Of a DNA stretch of 64,000 nt, positions 54,445-62,675 are shown in pieces. The first letter of the stretch is position 1. Every line of letters begins with the position of its first letter. The stretch spans positions 40,337-104,336 of the forward strand of contig JAAEPW010001273.1 of the NCBI GenBank assembly GCA_024232355.1, written 5' to 3'. Below the pieces are notes generated by a model. It saw nothing but the letters and a program-made list of their open reading frames with translations. It ran no database searches and was not told the origin of the DNA. Position numbers and translations under genes: made by a program. Source of the DNA: Chloroflexota bacterium. GTDB taxonomy: Bacteria > Chloroflexota > Anaerolineae > B4-G1.

Positions 54445-55169
54445 CGCCGCACCTCCCGTTCGACAGCCTCCACCTTGGGTACAATGGGCGCTAGCCGCCC
54501 ATCCTGAACGTGCAACGTGCGTTGCGCCCAAGCGGACACCTGCGCGTCGTGGGTCACCACCAAAACGGTTCGCCCATCGGCGTGCAGTTCGGCCAGCAAC
54601 TCCATTACCTCGGCCCCCGTGCGGCTGTCCAGGTTGCCGGTAGGCTCGTCGGCCAGCACGATGGCGGGATCATTGACCAACGCGCGGGCGATGGCTACCC
54701 GCTGTCGCTCGCCGCCGGATAGCTCTACCGGCTGATGGTCCATCCGCTCGGCCAATCCGACGCGAGCCAGTGCTTTGGCTGCCCTCTCCCGGGCTTTTTC
54801 GGTGCGGCCCCGGTAGAGCAAGGGCAGCGTCACATTTTCCAGCGCATTGAGGCGGGGCAGCAGGTGAAAACTTTGGAAAACAAAACCAATGCTCTGATTG
54901 CGCACCATCGCGCGTTCATCGCGGGAGAGCGCGCTCACGTCGCGCCCATCCAGGTGATAGTCGCCAGCGGTGGGCGTATCCAGACACCCCAGCAAGTGAA
55001 GCAGTGTCGACTTGCCACTGCCCGACGATCCCATCAGCGCCACGAACTCTCCCGCCGCCACTTGCATATCCACTCCCCGCAGCGCGTGTACCTGGTTGGT
55101 CCCCATCTGGTACACCTTGGTTAACCCCTTCGCCTCGATCACCCAGCCGGTTTGTGCAACTTGCTTCAT
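54441..55169 (-). CDS. MacB/LolD-type ABC transporter ATPase
   Basis: The 242-residue protein has Walker A GSSGSGKSTLLHLLG, Q-loop NQSIGFVFQSFHLLPRLNALENV, signature LSGGERQRVAIARAL and Walker B AIVLADEPTGNLDS, all intact and typical of the LolD/MacB subfamily. It overlaps the genes on both sides by ATGA junctions, so adaptor, ATPase and permease should be made in balanced amounts. Confidence 0.94.
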   Translation of the reverse strand: MKQVAQTGWVIEAKGLTKVYQMGTNQVHALRGVDMQVAAGEFVALMGSSGSGKSTLLHLLGCLDTPTAGDYHLDGRDVSALSRDERAMVRNQSIGFVFQSFHLLPRLNALENVTLPLLYRGRTEKARERAAKALARVGLAERMDHQPVELSGGERQRVAIARALVNDPAIVLADEPTGNLDSRTGAEVMELLAELHADGRTVLVVTHDAQVSAWAQRTLHVQDGRLAPIVPKVEAVEREVRR

Positions 55170-56527
55170 TCCGCCACCATCGGCTCGCCTTCCCGCACGC
55201 CATCCAAGATTTCCACGTAAACGTCGCCGCGCAAACCAGCCTCGACCGCGCGCTCTTTGATTTGGCCGTTGGCCCAGACCTGGAGCGTGGCAGTGCCGTC
55301 GGATCGGACACGTACCAGTGCGCGCGGCAGCCGCAGTACGTCGCTGCGCGCATCGATGACAAAGGATGCGTCCACCGTCATCCCCGGCGCGAGGCTCTGA
55401 GGAACCTCGTCCAACGTGATATAGACCGCGTAGAGAGGCCGTTCGTCAGAAATACGCAGCGGGACGATGCGCGCCACCTGGCCCTGAATCAAGACGTCCG
55501 GCAGCGCGTCAAAGTATAGTTCCGCCGGTTGGCCGACTTGCACCAAGGGCAAATCTTCCTCGATCACCTCCATCTCTGCTTCCAGGCTGGTCAGGTCGGC
55601 CAGCAGGGCCAGATCGGCGCCGGGCGACACCTTTTCACCCAGATTGGCTCGGACGTCCAACACGACCCCGTCGAAAGGAGCCACCAGCGCGGCCATCTCT
55701 AGGTTGCGGCTGACGCTTTCCAGTGCCAGTTCCGCCGCCTCCACCTCCAACCGCGCCATCTCCAGGTCCGCCAGGTCGGTTCCCTCCAAGAGTTGCTGGA
55801 GAGCGTCTTGAGCCTCTTGGTGGGTCTGACTCGCCGCGCTGACTCGGCCACGGGTGCTTTCCAACTGCTGGTCGGCGTCAGAGCGAACGCGCGCCAGTTC
55901 CAGCCGTGCGTCCTCGTATTGCTCGTAAGCCTGGTCTACGAACCAATGGTCGAGCCCCTCTTCTTCGTGCTGGCGTTGGCGCAATGCGAGCCAGTTCTCC
56001 GCCTCTTGCAGGGCGTTCTTGGTATCCTCCATCGTTTCGTTGAGCAAAGGGCTGTTAAGCGCCCCGTCCAGCGCGATTCGGGCGACTCCTAGTTCGTCGG
56101 CAGCTTGGTCTACGGTGTGCTGGGCGCGGCGTACCGCTGCATCGTCCGCTGGTTCTTGCAATTGCTCCAGACGCAGCCTGGCCCGGCGCATGTCAAGTTC
56201 GGCCTCGGCCACCGCTTGCTCCAAGCCGACGGTCTCCAGCCGGGCCAACGTCTGCCCCGCGCTGACACGATCTCCGGGACGAACGTTGATCTCGGTCAAT
56301 CGTCCAGAGACGCCCGTCGGGAACGACAGCATGGCCTGGCGTGTGCCAACCAACTGGCCGGGGGCCGTCACTGTTTGTTGCACGTCGCCTCTTGTCACCG
56401 GAACGGTCTGCGGTTGGGACGATTCGTCTCCATCCTCCGCCTGCACGCTGCGGGAACCCAGGTAGCCCGCCCCTACCACCAGAGCGACGACGCCCACGAT
56501 TATGGGTATAAACATCCAACGTTTCAC
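55166..56527 (-). CDS. MacA/HlyD-type periplasmic adaptor protein
   Basis: The 453-residue protein starts with GTG 8 bp after GAGGAGG. One N-terminal helix (FIPIIVGVVALVVGAGYLGS) anchors it. A split lipoyl/barrel-sandwich domain (GRLTEINVRPGDRVSAGQTLARLE ... LVAPFDGVVLDVRANLGEKVSPG) flanks a long helical hairpin (~100-280), and a beta-barrel follows. The coiled hairpin carries an inserted stretch (LALRQRQHEEEGLDHWFVDQAYEQYEDA). It links the MacB-type transporter to the exterior; in a presumed monoderm Chloroflexota cell it cannot dock to TolC. Confidence 0.92.
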   Translation of the reverse strand: MKRWMFIPIIVGVVALVVGAGYLGSRSVQAEDGDESSQPQTVPVTRGDVQQTVTAPGQLVGTRQAMLSFPTGVSGRLTEINVRPGDRVSAGQTLARLETVGLEQAVAEAELDMRRARLRLEQLQEPADDAAVRRAQHTVDQAADELGVARIALDGALNSPLLNETMEDTKNALQEAENWLALRQRQHEEEGLDHWFVDQAYEQYEDARLELARVRSDADQQLESTRGRVSAASQTHQEAQDALQQLLEGTDLADLEMARLEVEAAELALESVSRNLEMAALVAPFDGVVLDVRANLGEKVSPGADLALLADLTSLEAEMEVIEEDLPLVQVGQPAELYFDALPDVLIQGQVARIVPLRISDERPLYAVYITLDEVPQSLAPGMTVDASFVIDARSDVLRLPRALVRVRSDGTATLQVWANGQIKERAVEAGLRGDVYVEILDGVREGEPMVAE

Positions 56528-56686
56528 AGCAAAAACCTCCTCGAAAATGATGACAATTGATACCGATTGTACCAGGGCCAGGTTTCGGGAAGGTTGCGAA
56601 GAGATTACGGTTTCTTAATCTGGTAGTTTATTGCCCGATATCTCTAGATCACGAATGACACGAATTTTGCTTCGAATGATGAGAAA

Positions 56687-56849
56687 GGCACTGGTTCAAT
56701 CAAGTGGGATTTCTGGATAATGACTCAATTGTGGCTCAAAAAGGGGCTTGTAGCCAAAGTTTCCGTCGCAACGAGTTGTGCACTCGCAGAGCCTTACGCG
56801 CTATGGAAAGCGCGGCTACATTGTAATTCCATTCAACTGAACCAGTGCC
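56687..56849 (+). mobile_element. MITE copy A (diverged)
   Basis: The 163-bp element has imperfect 25-bp inverted ends (GGCACTGGTTCA... and ...TGAACCAGTGCC). Internally it has CAATTGTGGCTCAAAAAGG and a GC-rich TTACGCGCTATGGAAAGCGCGGCTACA. No clear target duplication remains, and it differs from copies B and C at many positions, so it is the oldest. Confidence 0.85.
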
Positions 56850-56860
56850 AAGATAGGAAT

Positions 56861-56889
56861 TTGATCTCGACTAAAAGGTGTGATATAAT
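56861..56889 (+). promoter_or_regulatory. Promoter of the AT-rich membrane-protein gene
   Basis: TTGATC (56861-56866), a 17-bp spacer and TATAAT (56884-56889) begin 12 bp after MITE copy A and give a ~52-nt leader ending in AAAGGAGG before the ATG. Confidence 0.65.
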
Positions 56890-56947
56890 CCACATCTAAA
56901 CATAAATGATGGATCAAACTGTGAGTAATTAAAGGAGGCAAATTAAA

Positions 56948-57541
56948 ATGACTGACTCATCAACAACACAAGAAAATAAATTCTTAAAAGTGTTAACCAG
57001 TGAGGCTATATTGGGAGTTTTGGTTGCTTTACTGAGTGTTTTCACAGCATTAGCTGGCTATCAAAGTGCAGTGATAGGTGCAGAAGCTGCTGGGGATGAG
57101 GTACAAGCCATTAAATTGCTAACCGAGTCTAATACTGAATTTCTACGCGCCCAACAAGTTGTTATTTATGATTATTCATTGTATGACAACTATTATGTTG
57201 CGGAGGATGAAGAAGCGTCTGATTATTACGAATTTAGCTTCTCAGAAGAGCTAAGTAATGCTATGGAGCGTCCCGAAGGGCCTTTTGATGACGCTTATTA
57301 TGATGAAATGTTTCGAGATGCAGATCAACTGTATGATGAAGCATTGCTATTATTTGATTCAGGTGAAGAAAAAGGTACCCGAGAAGATGCGTTTCAATTA
57401 GTAATGCTTGTTTTTGCAGTGGGATTAACGTTTGCTGGATGGGCATCTTTGCTTGATGACTCGAGTAAGGTACGCATTGTGTTTGCGGGACTTGCTATAT
57501 TGACATTGATATTTGGTGTATTGAGATATATTACTATTTGA
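56948..57541 (+). CDS. AT-rich three-helix membrane protein of unknown function, flanked by MITEs
   Basis: The 197-residue protein has one N-terminal helix (AILGVLVALLSVFTALAGYQSAVIGAE), a long acidic soluble middle rich in Asp/Glu/Tyr (~50-150) and two C-terminal helices (FQLVMLVFAVGLTFAGWASLL and VRIVFAGLAILTLIFGVLRYI). It resembles DUF4337-like proteins in layout only; I do not claim that family. Codons are strikingly AT-rich (AAA, TTA, GAT, TAT) beside GC-rich neighbours, suggesting acquisition by transfer. MITE copies lie 98 bp upstream and 7 bp downstream. Confidence 0.78.
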   Translation: MTDSSTTQENKFLKVLTSEAILGVLVALLSVFTALAGYQSAVIGAEAAGDEVQAIKLLTESNTEFLRAQQVVIYDYSLYDNYYVAEDEEASDYYEFSFSEELSNAMERPEGPFDDAYYDEMFRDADQLYDEALLLFDSGEEKGTREDAFQLVMLVFAVGLTFAGWASLLDDSSKVRIVFAGLAILTLIFGVLRYITI

Positions 57542-57548
57542 CAATGAT

Positions 57549-57697
57549 GTACTGGTTCAGTTGGGTGGGATTTCTGGATAGTCAGCCAATTGTGGCTCAA
57601 AAAAGGGGCTTGTAGCTGAGGTTTCCATACCTCGCAGGGCCTTACGCGCTATGGAAAGCGCGGCTACATCGTAATCCCATTCAACTGAACCAGTGCC
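57549..57697 (+). mobile_element. MITE copy B with 10-bp target-site duplication
   Basis: The 149-bp element has inverted ends (GTACTGGTTCAG... and ...CTGAACCAGTGCC). TGACAATGAT occurs immediately before (57539-57548) and immediately after (57698-57707), a target duplication that includes the stop codon of the preceding gene. The element therefore inserted between that gene and its terminator without changing the protein. It differs from copy C at only two positions over the visible ~140 bp. Confidence 0.93.
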
Positions 57698-57732
57698 TGA
57701 CAATGATTTTGGGTCAATATCAGCACATCTTT

Positions 57733-57769
57733 TCACTACTACCGGCTAAAAGTCGGTAGTAGTTTGCTT
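57733..57769 (+). terminator. Terminator of the AT-rich membrane-protein gene
   Basis: ACTACTACCG (57735-57744) pairs perfectly with 57754-57763, extended by two inner pairs around TAAAA, and TTTGCTTTT follows. It sits beyond MITE copy B, which split it from its gene. Confidence 0.8.
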
Positions 57770-57933
57770 TTACATTTAACTCATTTGGCCTTGGTTTGAC
57801 TTTGTCCAATAGTCAAACATCTCTGCTTACCCCCCAAGTTGGCAGGCCGATGAATAACCAGCCGGTCGAGACGATGCTTTACATTTTTGACAAGGATTAA
57901 GGCTTCTCTCGCCACATTTGCTAGCCAATCGGT

Positions 57934-58632
57934 TTACCCCACCAACCGGTATCCAATGCCAGGCACAGTGAGGATCAACGTGGGGCAACTGGGGTCCAGC
58001 TCGACCTTTTCGCGCAGGCGGCGGATGTGGACGTTGACGGTGCGCTCGCTCTCCACATCGGGCGCGTGCCCCCAAACCGCGTCGATGATCTGGGCGCGGC
58101 TGAGGGCTTGTCCCGGATGGCGCGCCAGGTAGACGAGCAAGCGAAACTCGGTGGGGGTCAAATTGACGATCTCGCCGTCTCGCCGCACTTGGCCCCGCGT
58201 TTGGTCTATCACCAGGTCGCCCGCGTGGAGCAGGTCGGTGTCGGTGGAGGAAAATTCACCATAGGCCCGGCGCAGTTGCGCGCGGATGCGAGACAGCAGC
58301 TCGCGCAGGCTGAACGGCTTGGTGACGTAATCGTCGGCTCCCATCTCTAGGCCCAATACCTTGTCCATCTCCTCGCGGCGGGCGGTGAGCATGATGATGG
58401 GCTGGTGCAGCCCCAATTGGCGCAACTGGCGGCAAAAGTCAAAGCCAGAGCCATCGGGCAGGCGCACATCAAGGATGACGAGGTGTGGGTTGCGATCTCG
58501 GACATGGGCAACGCCCGCGGCCCCGGTCTCTTTCCAGGTCACGGCATAGCCATCCCGTTCCAGACCATCTTGAAGGCTGCGAGCGACGGCGGGGTCATCT
58601 TCGATCAGCAGCAGGTGCGCGGGTTGATTCAT
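57934..58632 (-). CDS. OmpR/PhoB-family response regulator
   Basis: The 232-residue protein starts at the ATG at 58632, one base after the upstream gene's TGA; the longer frame overlaps that gene. The receiver domain has acidic E11/D12/D13, phospho-acceptor Asp55 (LVILDVRLPDGSGF) and the switch Lys in DYVTKPFS. The C-terminal winged helix is full (VNLTPTEFRLLVYLARHPGQALSRAQII...VWG, RTVNVHIRRLREKVE, TVPGIGYRLV). No kinase is adjacent; the histidine kinase at 50125-51783 is the nearest candidate partner. It ends the minus-strand Ser/Thr kinase operon, so crosstalk between the two phospho-signalling types is possible. Confidence 0.93.
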   Translation of the reverse strand: MNQPAHLLLIEDDPAVARSLQDGLERDGYAVTWKETGAAGVAHVRDRNPHLVILDVRLPDGSGFDFCRQLRQLGLHQPIIMLTARREEMDKVLGLEMGADDYVTKPFSLRELLSRIRAQLRRAYGEFSSTDTDLLHAGDLVIDQTRGQVRRDGEIVNLTPTEFRLLVYLARHPGQALSRAQIIDAVWGHAPDVESERTVNVHIRRLREKVELDPSCPTLILTVPGIGYRLVG

Positions 58633-58633
58633 T

Positions 58634-59116
58634 TCAAGGTGGGCAGGGCTGCATACGCAGACTCTGCCCCGGAGATAGCGCCGCGTCGGGCCAAGACAGG
58701 CCGTTGAGTTCAGCGACACCTTGAGCGTACGTGGTCAAGGCGTCATCGTCGGGAGGCCATCTGCCGAGGCAATGACGGCGACAGATCATGTACAGCCCTT
58801 CTCCTGACTGTACGATCTCTTCTGTCAGCCCTGCCGGAATTGGGGTAGGCACTATCTGGCTCATAGGCGTCGGCGTGGCGGGCGGCACGTTGGGGAGAGG
58901 GGTTGGAGAGACGGCGGGCAGTATTTGTGTGGTAGGAGAGGCGGGCAGTACCTGGGGTGTGCCTGCTTCTACCGTCGTCGCGGGTGATGGTTCGTCTGGG
59001 TTGTTGGACACCATACGCACTCCCCAGATGAGGCCTATTGCCACGATTACGATGACAAAGATGGTGGCGATCAACACGCGGACGGGTAACGTCAATATGT
59101 AGCTGACAAGTTTCAT
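58634..59116 (-). CDS. Membrane-anchored LysM-like protein
   Basis: The 160-residue protein has an N-terminal helix (VLIATIFVIVIVAIGLIWGV), a Pro/Thr-rich linker (~40-95) and a C-terminal LysM-like module: IVQSGEGLYMICRRHC...TYAQGVAELNGLSWPDAALSPGQSLRMQPCPP. Three Cys lie in the module, and the ending CP is unusual for LysM. It should sit outside the membrane and could bind peptidoglycan or other N-acetylglucosamine polymers. It lies 4 bp after the PP2C gene and is coupled to the response regulator, suggesting a cell-wall sensing branch. Confidence 0.78.
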   Translation of the reverse strand: MKLVSYILTLPVRVLIATIFVIVIVAIGLIWGVRMVSNNPDEPSPATTVEAGTPQVLPASPTTQILPAVSPTPLPNVPPATPTPMSQIVPTPIPAGLTEEIVQSGEGLYMICRRHCLGRWPPDDDALTTYAQGVAELNGLSWPDAALSPGQSLRMQPCPP

Positions 59117-59120
59117 TGCT

Positions 59121-60878
59121 TTACTCCATTTCTACTATGATCACGGCAATGTTGTCTTTGCCGCCAGCGCGATTGGCGGCCTCGATCAATGCATCGCACG
59201 CCTTTTGCGGGCTGCGAGTGGTTTCGATGACGCATTGGATTTCGTCATCCAGCACCATCTCCCACAACCCGTCCGAGCAGAGCACCAGCACGTCGCCGAC
59301 TTGCAGCTTGTGCATAAAGGTGTCCACCTCTACATCTGATTTATGCCCCAGGCAGCGGTAGATTTGGTTGCGCTGGGGATGGCTGCGTACGTCCTCCGGT
59401 TTGATGACACCGGCGTCCACTAGCCGGGCCACCAGTGAGTGATCTTGGGTGATTTGCTCCAGCCGTCCATCGCGCAGTAGGTAGGTGCGACTGTCGCCGA
59501 CGTTGGTGATGGTCGCCACGTCTCCGATGATCAACGCCGCCGTCACGGTGGAACCCATATCGCTGTTCGCCGTTTGTCCCTGGTCTACCAGTGCCTCGTT
59601 GGCTTGTTGAATTGCTTGGGTCAACATCTCGCCCGTCATGTCCTTGGGGCTTAATGGATGTGTGGCTTTGTGCAGATTGGGCAGCACCTTGGTCTGGATG
59701 ATCCAATTGGTGACGATTTGGTTGACGGTTCGGCTCGCCAGGTCTCCGGCCTGATGCCCGCCCATGCCATCGGCTACCAGGTAAAAGCTGACGGGCACCG
59801 AATATCCTTTTTGTTCCTTGTCGAACGTAAAGGTGACCACAGAGTCCTCGTTGTGGGGGTGTTTTTTTCCTGGATGGGTCGCTTGTCCGTGGGAGGGTTT
59901 GAGTGACCGAGTTGGGGGAGGCGGTGGTGCTGGCAGGAGCGAGAAATCGGTCAGGATACCTTGCACGGAGGCGTACTGGCGCTGCATCGCCCGCTCGACG
60001 ATGGGCCGTAGTGGGGCTGGCGCGAGTTCTATGTCTGCACGGGATAGCTCTTTGTCTGTGGACAGGTAAAAGAGCAGCCAAGCCAAAAAAGCGACGTCGC
60101 CGTTGACCTGTGCCCGCAGCACGTCGTCGGCATTGGATTGCAGGCGGGCACACGTACTTAGGTCGGCCAGTTTAAGGCTCTTTTCACCACCGACGACGAT
60201 GAGGTTTTCGATGCTCGTGCCGCCGACCTCCGAATGGCTGAATTTATAGTCGTGCAGGTAGGCCAGAGCTTGCCCGATCTGTGCCGCACCGGCGAGCGCC
60301 TCTTCGGGCGAGCGTTGCTGCTGCCCTCGCACCAACACACCCCACCGGCCTGGATGCTCGACCACGGTGTAGACCGTTTCCTCGTACTGAATGATCGCTT
60401 GGTGGGGCAGGATGTCGGAATGTCCAGTACTCAGTCGGATCAGTTGGGTTATATCGGCCTCAGAGATGTGGTTATTCGAAATCGGTCGCCGTTCGTGGAT
60501 CAGGACGGGTCTCAAAGGGGTCTGGCACTGCTGGCACAAGCCATTTTGGGGGGTATTCGATTGCAGTCCCCCGCAGTCCAGACAGGTGAGGTCGAGCGCG
60601 TCATAGTAGATGGAACGGGATAACTCACGGGCCACCACGATGCTGTATTTGCGGTGAGGGTCAAGTGGATCAAAGAGCGTGCTGCCTGACTGAAGCGGCG
60701 TCAACCGGGCAATGGGTTGGGGGGCTGACGGTGCCGGTCTCTCGGAATCGTGTGTGTGTGATGTCTTTGCTGCTCGCGTTCCGTTCAAGGCACGCGTTGG
60801 CGAGAGGTCGGCTCCGCAGTGTTTGCAGAACTTGGCAGTGCTTCGATTCTGTTTGCCACAGGCGGGACACGTAATCAT
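59121..60878 (-). CDS. PP2C phosphatase with zinc ribbons and a pseudokinase-like domain
   Basis: The 585-residue protein opens with a zinc ribbon (CPAC...CKHC, 4-22) and a second Cys4 cluster (CLDC...CQQC, ~98-116). Residues ~140-310 look like a degenerate protein-kinase fold: VYTVVEHPGRWGVLV, ALAYLHDYKFSHSEVGGTSIENLIVV where HRDxKxxN should be, and LKLADLST where DFG should be; no glycine loop or VAIK Lys. Residues ~335-585 are a complete PP2C: NEDSV, VADGMGGHQAGDLAS, DMGSTVTAALI, VGDSRTYLL, CSDGLWEMV, GGKDNIAVIIVE. It should dephosphorylate targets of the kinase encoded 22 bp upstream. Confidence 0.88.
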   Translation of the reverse strand: MITCPACGKQNRSTAKFCKHCGADLSPTRALNGTRAAKTSHTHDSERPAPSAPQPIARLTPLQSGSTLFDPLDPHRKYSIVVARELSRSIYYDALDLTCLDCGGLQSNTPQNGLCQQCQTPLRPVLIHERRPISNNHISEADITQLIRLSTGHSDILPHQAIIQYEETVYTVVEHPGRWGVLVRGQQQRSPEEALAGAAQIGQALAYLHDYKFSHSEVGGTSIENLIVVGGEKSLKLADLSTCARLQSNADDVLRAQVNGDVAFLAWLLFYLSTDKELSRADIELAPAPLRPIVERAMQRQYASVQGILTDFSLLPAPPPPPTRSLKPSHGQATHPGKKHPHNEDSVVTFTFDKEQKGYSVPVSFYLVADGMGGHQAGDLASRTVNQIVTNWIIQTKVLPNLHKATHPLSPKDMTGEMLTQAIQQANEALVDQGQTANSDMGSTVTAALIIGDVATITNVGDSRTYLLRDGRLEQITQDHSLVARLVDAGVIKPEDVRSHPQRNQIYRCLGHKSDVEVDTFMHKLQVGDVLVLCSDGLWEMVLDDEIQCVIETTRSPQKACDALIEAANRAGGKDNIAVIIVEME

Positions 60879-60900
60879 GGTTGTTTTTCCAGTTTAACCC

Positions 60901-62562
60901 CTAAGGGCCACGTACCACCAGATTGTCAAAATGTACTTCTGTTCCCTTGTCTTCGTAGGTTGTGGCCGTGAGGGCGATGTCTCCACTGGCGAATGTGTGG
61001 TCCTCAATTGTGGCCAAGAGTTCCCCGTTTACAGACATCGTTAGGGTAGAACCGTTGCACACTGCCTGGATATGATTGGTTGCGTTTCCCTGCTGGATGG
61101 CACTCGATTCGGCCCATTCGACGAGCGCCTCGAATTCTCCTTCCTGGGCGATGGCGATGCTATAGAAACCGTCTCCCGAGACGCGCAAATAGTACCCGTC
61201 GCCATTCCCTTGATCTCGGCAGACCACGCCGTACGCATTGTCACTCTCTGGCCCGGCTATGATCTGGGTAGCATCCACCTCGATAAAGCTGTTGTCGAAA
61301 GAGCGGTTGGTTACACCCCACATCACTTTGCCATTTTCGGTTGAAGTAACAAAATAGATGCTGTCTTTATAGCCTACGTCTCCTGTATCGTAATCGCCAA
61401 TCTCCCAACCAGAGGCGGGGTTGTCAAAATCGTCCTGAAATATTACATTGCCGATCTCTGGTGCAAGGGTGGGAGTCGCTTCCACTCTTGCGGCAGTGGG
61501 CGGAACGGGTGTGATGGATGTTGTGCCGCCACCGTCCCAAAAGTACCAGCCCACCAGCACGGCTCCTGCGGCTAGCGCCAGGCAAAGAAGCCCGACGATC
61601 ACCAGTCCCGCACCGCCCAATCCCAGCAGGATGCCGCGTTTCGGTTTTGCCTGGGATATCGCCTCGGCTTGCGCGATGGGTGCGGTTGGTTGGCTTTCCC
61701 ACGTGGGACGACTGGGAGTGATGACAGAGGTTTGTGAATCGCCTTGGAAGGCTTGCAGCATATCGTCTGCGCTCTGGTAGCGATTCTCCATTGCGATTTC
61801 TAACGCCTTGAGAACGATTCTCTCAATTGACGAACTGACGGTAACATTCATGCGGCGTGGTGTGACAAAGGATGCAGGGCTAGCCATACGTTGTGTGGCC
61901 GTTGGTGGCGCTTGCCCGGTGAGCGCCTGGTAGAGGGTCGCGCCCATGCTATAGATGTCTGAACGGGGGTCGGTGTGGCCCACGCCCATATCGTATTGTT
62001 CTGGGGGGGCGTACTCGGGTGTCCCGGCTCCCCGCATCACCGTGCGTGTTTCCGGGTCTTGGGGGTTCCACAACTTGACTAATCCAAAGTCGACTAGTAT
62101 GGCTTTGTCTTCTGGCGTGATGACGATGTTTTGGGGCTTGATGTCGCGATGGAGCACACCTTTTTTGTGGCAGTAGGCCAGCGCGTCGAGTAATTGCTTG
62201 GCCCACGCCAGCACTTTTTCTTCCGACTGTGCTCCTTCCCGGTAGATCATGTTTGCCAGGTCTTCCCCTTCGACAAAGTCCATCACCAGGTAGACGTTTT
62301 CGTTCCATCCAAAGTAATCGGTCACTCGTACTAGGCTGGGGTGCGTGAGCGTGCCCAGTATTTGCGCTTCTTGCTCGAACTGTTCGCGCAGTTGGGTTAG
62401 CATATTGCCATCAATGCCAACTTGAGGGACCATCTCTTTGAGCGCGACGGGACGGTTTAGCCGCGTATCCCAGGCCCGGTACACTGCCCCCATTCCACCT
62501 TGCCCCAGCAACTTGACGACTCTGTAGCGATCTTCTACGATTTCACCGACGTCTAGTGGCAT
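60901..62562 (-). CDS. Membrane Ser/Thr protein kinase with extracellular sensor domain
   Basis: The 553-residue protein has a complete PknB-type kinase (residues ~12-275): LLGQGGMGAVYRAW, VALKEM, HRDIKPQNIVI, LVDFGLVK, TPEYAPPEQYDMG. A Pro/Thr-containing linker, one membrane helix (~322-350, GLVIVGLLCLALAAGAVLVGWYFW) and a C-terminal concanavalin/LamG-like domain (~375-553: NVIFQDDFDNPASGWE...FIEVDA...YGVVCRDQGNGDGYYLRVSGDG...VHFDNLVVRG) follow. The latter should lie outside and bind a ligand, perhaps a glycan. AGGAG precedes the ATG by 8 bp. It is followed by its likely antagonist PP2C. Confidence 0.93.
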   Translation of the reverse strand: MPLDVGEIVEDRYRVVKLLGQGGMGAVYRAWDTRLNRPVALKEMVPQVGIDGNMLTQLREQFEQEAQILGTLTHPSLVRVTDYFGWNENVYLVMDFVEGEDLANMIYREGAQSEEKVLAWAKQLLDALAYCHKKGVLHRDIKPQNIVITPEDKAILVDFGLVKLWNPQDPETRTVMRGAGTPEYAPPEQYDMGVGHTDPRSDIYSMGATLYQALTGQAPPTATQRMASPASFVTPRRMNVTVSSSIERIVLKALEIAMENRYQSADDMLQAFQGDSQTSVITPSRPTWESQPTAPIAQAEAISQAKPKRGILLGLGGAGLVIVGLLCLALAAGAVLVGWYFWDGGGTTSITPVPPTAARVEATPTLAPEIGNVIFQDDFDNPASGWEIGDYDTGDVGYKDSIYFVTSTENGKVMWGVTNRSFDNSFIEVDATQIIAGPESDNAYGVVCRDQGNGDGYYLRVSGDGFYSIAIAQEGEFEALVEWAESSAIQQGNATNHIQAVCNGSTLTMSVNGELLATIEDHTFASGDIALTATTYEDKGTEVHFDNLVVRGP

Positions 62563-62675
62563 AATTTATCTCCTTTGGGATTGTTCAAAAATAACTCTAT
62601 TTTGATGTGGACCTGAATGAAATGGCATAAAAAATGCAAGGCTATTATTGAATAACACTGTTTCTGAACAATGCT

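Larger units (their letters stand above)
56528..56947. other. 420-bp intergenic region with MITE copy A and a promoter
   Basis: Apart from the MITE (56687-56849) and the promoter of the next gene (56861-56889), there is a repeat-like CACGAATGACACGAATT at 56651-56667, similar to words beside MITE copy C. Nothing coding is visible. Confidence 0.6.
57542..57933. other. 392-bp intergenic region with MITE copy B and a terminator
   Basis: Besides MITE copy B and the terminator at 57733-57769 it holds ~160 bp without visible signals before the response-regulator stop codon. Confidence 0.6.

Noticed and set aside
53152..54531. Longer start for the MacB-type permease at 54531
   Set aside because: The extra 29 residues lie within the ATPase gene and are low-quality sequence; the ATGA overlap at 54444 and the typical MTFANTLRTALRG start fit better.
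58633..58719. Longer N-terminus for the response regulator
   Set aside because: The extra 29 residues overlap the LysM-like gene and precede the true receiver start (MNQPAHLLLIEDD), which sits one base after that gene's stop.
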